Source of the DNA: Novosphingobium olei
GTDB taxonomy: Bacteria > Pseudomonadota > Alphaproteobacteria > Sphingomonadales > Sphingomonadaceae
Direction: 5' to 3'
Length of the DNA: 64,000 nucleotides
Assembly (NCBI RefSeq): GCF_012927405.1
Contig: NZ_JABBGM010000002.1
Location: 248,001 to 312,000 of the forward strand
The translations under genes were made by a program, and so were the position numbers. The notes below the pieces were generated by a model. It had not been told where the DNA came from. It saw nothing but the letters and a program-made list of their open reading frames with translations, and searched no databases. Position 1 is the first letter of the stretch; each line of letters starts with the position of its first letter. This document shows positions 60,768 to 64,000 of this stretch, piece after piece.

Positions 60768-62015
60768 TCAAAGATCGATCAGCAGGCGGGTCGGATCCTC
60801 GATCGCTTCCTTGATCGTCTTCAGCGCCGTCACCGCCTCGCGCCCGTCGATCAGGCGGTGGTCATAGGACAGCGCGATGTACATCATCGGGCGGATCACG
60901 ATCTCGCCATTGCGGACCACCGGGCGGTCCTCGATGCGGTGCAGGCCGAGCACGGCGGACTGCGGCGGGTTGATGATCGGGGTCGACATCAGGCCGCCGA
61001 ACACGCCGCCGTTCGAAATGGTGAAGGTGCCACCGGCCATGTCGGCCATGGTCAGGGTGCCGTCACGCGCGGCCTTGCCGTAGTTGGCGATGGCCTTCTC
61101 GATATCGGCGAAGCTCAGCTTGTCGACATCGCGCACCACCGGCACGACCAGCCCGTTCGGGGCCGACACCGCGACCGAGATGTCGACGTAATCGAAGTAG
61201 ACGATTTCTTCGCCCTGGATCTGGGCGTTGACCGCCGGGATGTCCTTGAGCGCAAGGACCGAAGCCTTGGCGAAGAAGCTCATAAGACCAAGCTTCACGC
61301 CGTGCTTCTTTTCGAACACGTCCTTGTACTTGGCGCGCGCTTCCATCACCGCGGTCATGTCCACGTCGTTGAACGTGGTCAGCAGCGCGGCGGTTTCCTG
61401 CGCGCTCTTCAGCCGCTTGGCGATCGTCTGGCGCAGGCGCGTCATCTTGACGCGTTCCTCGTTGCGACCGGGCGCGGTGGGCGCAGCCGCCGGTATCGGC
61501 GCGGCGGCGGTCGCGGCGGGAGCTGCAGGCGCTGCCTGCTTGGCCTGGGCTGCTGCCAGCACGTCTTCCTTGGTCAGGCGGCCGTCCTTGCCGGTGCCCT
61601 TGACGGTCGACGGGTCGATGCCGTGTTCCAGCACCGCGCGGCGAACGGCAGGGCTGAGCACGGCAGCGTCGTCACCCTTGGGCGCGGCGGCATCGGCCTT
61701 GGGCGCAATGGTGTCCGAAGCGGGGGCCACCGGCGCTTCGGTGCGCAGGGCAGGAGCGGCCCCGCCGGCAGCGGCCACGCCATCCTCGATCATCGCCAGC
61801 AGCGCGCCGACCGACACGGTGTCGCCTTCCTGCGCCACATAGTTGCCCATCACGCCCGAAGCCGGGGCGGGCACGTCGACCGCGACCTTGTCGGTTTCGA
61901 GGCTGACGATCGGCTCGTCGAGCGCAACCGCTTCGCCGGGCTTCTTGAGCCACTGGCCGACCGTCGCTTCGCTGACGCTTTCACCCAGCGTCGGAACCTT
62001 GACTTCGATGGACAT
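60768..62015 (-). CDS. odhB: Dihydrolipoyl succinyltransferase (E2 of 2-oxoglutarate dehydrogenase)
   Basis: E2 (415 residues) transfers the succinyl group to CoA. The lipoyl domain (1-77, lipoyl lysine in [11 protein letters not shown], Lys43), an Ala/Pro linker, the E1/E3-binding domain ([20 protein letters not shown]) and the catalytic domain ([44 protein letters not shown] with the active histidine) are all present. A single lipoyl domain is usual for this enzyme. It is between odhA and lpdA on one strand. Confidence 0.97.
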   Translation of the reverse strand: MSIEVKVPTLGESVSEATVGQWLKKPGEAVALDEPIVSLETDKVAVDVPAPASGVMGNYVAQEGDTVSVGALLAMIEDGVAAAGGAAPALRTEAPVAPASDTIAPKADAAAPKGDDAAVLSPAVRRAVLEHGIDPSTVKGTGKDGRLTKEDVLAAAQAKQAAPAAPAATAAAPIPAAAPTAPGRNEERVKMTRLRQTIAKRLKSAQETAALLTTFNDVDMTAVMEARAKYKDVFEKKHGVKLGLMSFFAKASVLALKDIPAVNAQIQGEEIVYFDYVDISVAVSAPNGLVVPVVRDVDKLSFADIEKAIANYGKAARDGTLTMADMAGGTFTISNGGVFGGLMSTPIINPPQSAVLGLHRIEDRPVVRNGEIVIRPMMYIALSYDHRLIDGREAVTALKTIKEAIEDPTRLLIDL

Positions 62016-62071
62016 GACTTGCGTTTCCTTGGGGAGAATTCTTCTGATGGATCAAGCGAGCGCGGCGCGGC

Positions 62072-64000
62072 TCAGCCCTTCTGCTTGCGGCGGATTTCGC
62101 CACGCACCGAAAGCGAAAGCGCATCGGCCACCAGCGCGGCCTGCTCGGCGGCGTGCCGCTTGGCGAGGCCGGTCGCGGGCGAGGCCGAAGCCGAACGACC
62201 GGCATAGCGGGCGCGCGCGACCTTGGCCTTGGCGGCCTTGAGCGATTCCTCGATCAGCGGCTCGACGAAGAACCACGAACCGTTGTTCTTGGGCTCTTCC
62301 TGGCACCACACCACTTCTTCCAGGTTGGGCATGCGCGAAAAACGCAGCGCAAGCGGTTCGCCGGGGAAGGGGTAGAGCTGTTCGAGGCGGATGATCTGCA
62401 CGTCCTTGGCTTCCGCCGCATCGCGCGCCTCGATCAGGTCGTAGGCGACCTTGCCCGAACACAGGACCACCTTGCGCGTCTCCTTGTCCGCCGCACCATT
62501 GGTGTCGGACAGGATGCGCATGAAGTGGCCTTCGCCGATAAAGTCCTCGCGCACCGACTTCGCCAGCGGGTGGCGCAGCAGGCTCTTGGGCGTCATGATG
62601 ATCAGCGGCTTGCGGAACGGGCGGTGCATCTGCCGGCGCAGCACGTGGAAGTAGTTGGCCGGCGTGGTGATGTTGCACACCTGCATGTTGTCTTCGGCGC
62701 AGAGCTGGAGGTAGCGTTCCAGGCGGGCCGACGAGTGCTCCGGACCCTGGCCTTCGTACCCGTGCGGCAGCAGCATGACGAGCCCGTTGGCACGCAGCCA
62801 CTTCGATTCCGAAGAGGCGATGTACTGGTCGATCATGATCTGCGCGCCGTTGGCGAAGTCGCCGAACTGCGCTTCCCACAGCACCAGCGTCTTGGGGTCG
62901 GCGCTGGCGTAGCCGTATTCGAAGCCGAGCACGCCGTATTCCGACAGCGGGCTGTCATGCACCTCGAAGCGGCCGTGCGGCAGCGTGGCGAGCGGCACGT
63001 ACTTGTGCTCGTCGGTCTGGTCGACCCACACCGAATGGCGCTGGCTGAACGTGCCGCGGCCCGAATCCTGGCCAGACAGGCGCACGTTGAACCCTTCGGT
63101 CACCAGGCTGCCATAGGCCAGCGCCTCGCCCGTCGCCCAGTCGAAGCCCACGCCGCTGGTGAACATCTCGCGCTTGGCGTCGATCACGCGGCCCAGCGTC
63201 TTGTGGATGGTCAGGCCTTCGGGAACGGTGGTCAGCACGCGGCCCAGGCTGTCGAACAGCTTGGCGTCGATGCCGGTCGAAACGTTGCGGCGCGCGGTCA
63301 CCGGGTCGGCGGGCTTGTTCAGCCCCGACCAGCGGCCGCCGAACCAGTCGGCCTCGTTCGCCTTGTAGCTCTTGGCCGCCTCGAACTCGGTCTCGAGCGT
63401 GGCGGTGAAGTGGTCCTCGATCTCGCCCTTGGTGGCGCCATCGATCACCCCTTGTGCGATCAGCCGCTCCGCATAGAGCGCCGAAACCGCCGGATGCTGG
63501 CGGATCTTGGCGTACATCAGCGGCTGGGTGAAGCCCGGCTCGTCGCCCTCGTTGTGGCCGAACCGGCGGTAGCACCACATGTCGACCACGATGTCGCGGC
63601 CGAACTTCTGGCGATAGTCGATGGCCAGCTTGCAGGCGAAGGTCACCGCTTCGGGATCGTCGCCGTTCACGTGGATGATCGGCGCCTGCACGCCCTTGGC
63701 CACGTCCGAGGGATAGGGCGAGCCGCGGCTGAACTGCGGGCTGGTGGTGAAGCCGATCTGGTTGTTGATGACGAAGTGCAGGCACCCGCCGGTGTTGTAG
63801 CCCTTCACGCCCGAAAAGCCGAAGCATTCCCAGACGATGCCTTGGCCCGCAAACGCCGCGTCGCCGTGGATCAGCACGGGCAGCACCTGCTTGTGCTTGC
63901 CTTCGCCCAGGTCGTCGCGGAAAGCCTGCTGCGCGCGGGCCTTGCCCAGCACCACCGGGTCCACCGTTTCGAGGTGGCTGGGGTTGGGCTGCAGGCTCAT
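62072..64000 (-). CDS. odhA: 2-oxoglutarate dehydrogenase E1 subunit, C-terminal part (cut by window end)
   Basis: The last 643 codons of the thiamine-diphosphate E1 subunit, which decarboxylates 2-oxoglutarate. The gene extends beyond base 64000: MSLQPNPSHLETVDPVVLGK at the window edge is internal and not the true start. Seen are VLIHGDAAFAGQGIVWECFG, HFVINNQIGFTT, PIIHVNGDDPEAVTFACKLA, RFGHNEGDEPGFTQPLMY, SGQDSGRGTFSQRHSV and QLYPFPGEPL. odhB follows 56 bases downstream in the usual TCA-cycle order. Confidence 0.96.
   Translation of the reverse strand: MSLQPNPSHLETVDPVVLGKARAQQAFRDDLGEGKHKQVLPVLIHGDAAFAGQGIVWECFGFSGVKGYNTGGCLHFVINNQIGFTTSPQFSRGSPYPSDVAKGVQAPIIHVNGDDPEAVTFACKLAIDYRQKFGRDIVVDMWCYRRFGHNEGDEPGFTQPLMYAKIRQHPAVSALYAERLIAQGVIDGATKGEIEDHFTATLETEFEAAKSYKANEADWFGGRWSGLNKPADPVTARRNVSTGIDAKLFDSLGRVLTTVPEGLTIHKTLGRVIDAKREMFTSGVGFDWATGEALAYGSLVTEGFNVRLSGQDSGRGTFSQRHSVWVDQTDEHKYVPLATLPHGRFEVHDSPLSEYGVLGFEYGYASADPKTLVLWEAQFGDFANGAQIMIDQYIASSESKWLRANGLVMLLPHGYEGQGPEHSSARLERYLQLCAEDNMQVCNITTPANYFHVLRRQMHRPFRKPLIIMTPKSLLRHPLAKSVREDFIGEGHFMRILSDTNGAADKETRKVVLCSGKVAYDLIEARDAAEAKDVQIIRLEQLYPFPGEPLALRFSRMPNLEEVVWCQEEPKNNGSWFFVEPLIEESLKAAKAKVARARYAGRSASASPATGLAKRHAAEQAALVADALSLSVRGEIRRKQKG

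Overview
The window looks like chromosomal DNA from a sphingomonad (Alphaproteobacteria, Sphingomonadales; Novosphingobium/Sphingomonas-like). This is an inference from the high GC content, the carotenoid hydroxylase CrtZ, the short HisG, the pckA / chvI-chvG-hprK-rapZ-manX-ptsH arrangement and the LtrA, DUF2332 and DUF4403 proteins. The species cannot be named from the sequence. Gene density is very high, many genes overlap by 1-8 bases, and GTG and TTG starts are common. No rRNA, tRNA, insertion sequence, phage or CRISPR array was seen.

Layout. 1-3.6 kb: the end of glpK, a VOC protein, then hisG-hisD-nusB on the minus strand. 3.6-10.1 kb: a DUF2332 protein facing a long overlapping minus-strand run (slipin, NUDIX, pirin, SDR, epoxide-hydrolase-like, LtrA). 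9.8-13.3 kb: bolA divergent from a J-domain gene, a nitroreductase, a secreted intradiol-dioxygenase-like lipoprotein and a frameshifted gene. 13.3-20 kb: pckA divergent from the ChvI/ChvG two-component system and a regulatory phosphotransfer branch (HprK, RapZ, EIIA-Man, HPr). 20-28.9 kb: an RNA methyltransferase, lipoproteins, rmuC, a Cys-rich copper-type protein, def, recR, fmt, truA and an oxidoreductase. 29-32.4 kb: a GGDEF/EAL protein facing cobS. 32.5-36.8 kb: a compact detoxification-like cassette (three GSTs, three VOC-type or DUF1428 proteins, SRPBCC). 36.8-42.3 kb: an ABC exporter pair divergent from tesA, then recF.

42.6-47.4 kb holds the most interesting locus, an enlarged phage-shock (Psp) operon. 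pspF diverges from a strong sigma-54 promoter that drives a 52-codon ORF, pspA, pspB, pspC and then six further tiny membrane-protein genes. Four or five of these share a C-terminal coiled-coil signature (ERI-TD ... IEALR) that is also visible in the tails of PspB and PspC. This suggests duplication and diversification of a PspB/PspC-like module. 47.5-51.7 kb: sufE, small membrane proteins, a TetR gene with a double palindromic operator, a COG4705 membrane protein, crtZ and a small periplasmic protein. 51.8-57.6 kb: leuC and leuD separated by a zinc-ribbon membrane protein, a DNA glycosylase and a 54-codon gene, then a quinone oxidoreductase and a TRIC-type channel. 57.6-64 kb: DUF4403, then odhA-odhB-lpdA (2-oxoglutarate dehydrogenase), with odhA cut by the window edge.

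Non-coding structure. There are two tandem arrays with exact periods of 116 and 130 bp that share one palindromic core, a 34-bp array, several REP-like hairpins, an identical-looking 16-bp operator before two unrelated oxidoreductase genes, and a hexamer array that gives triple in-frame stop codons on both strands between two convergent genes.
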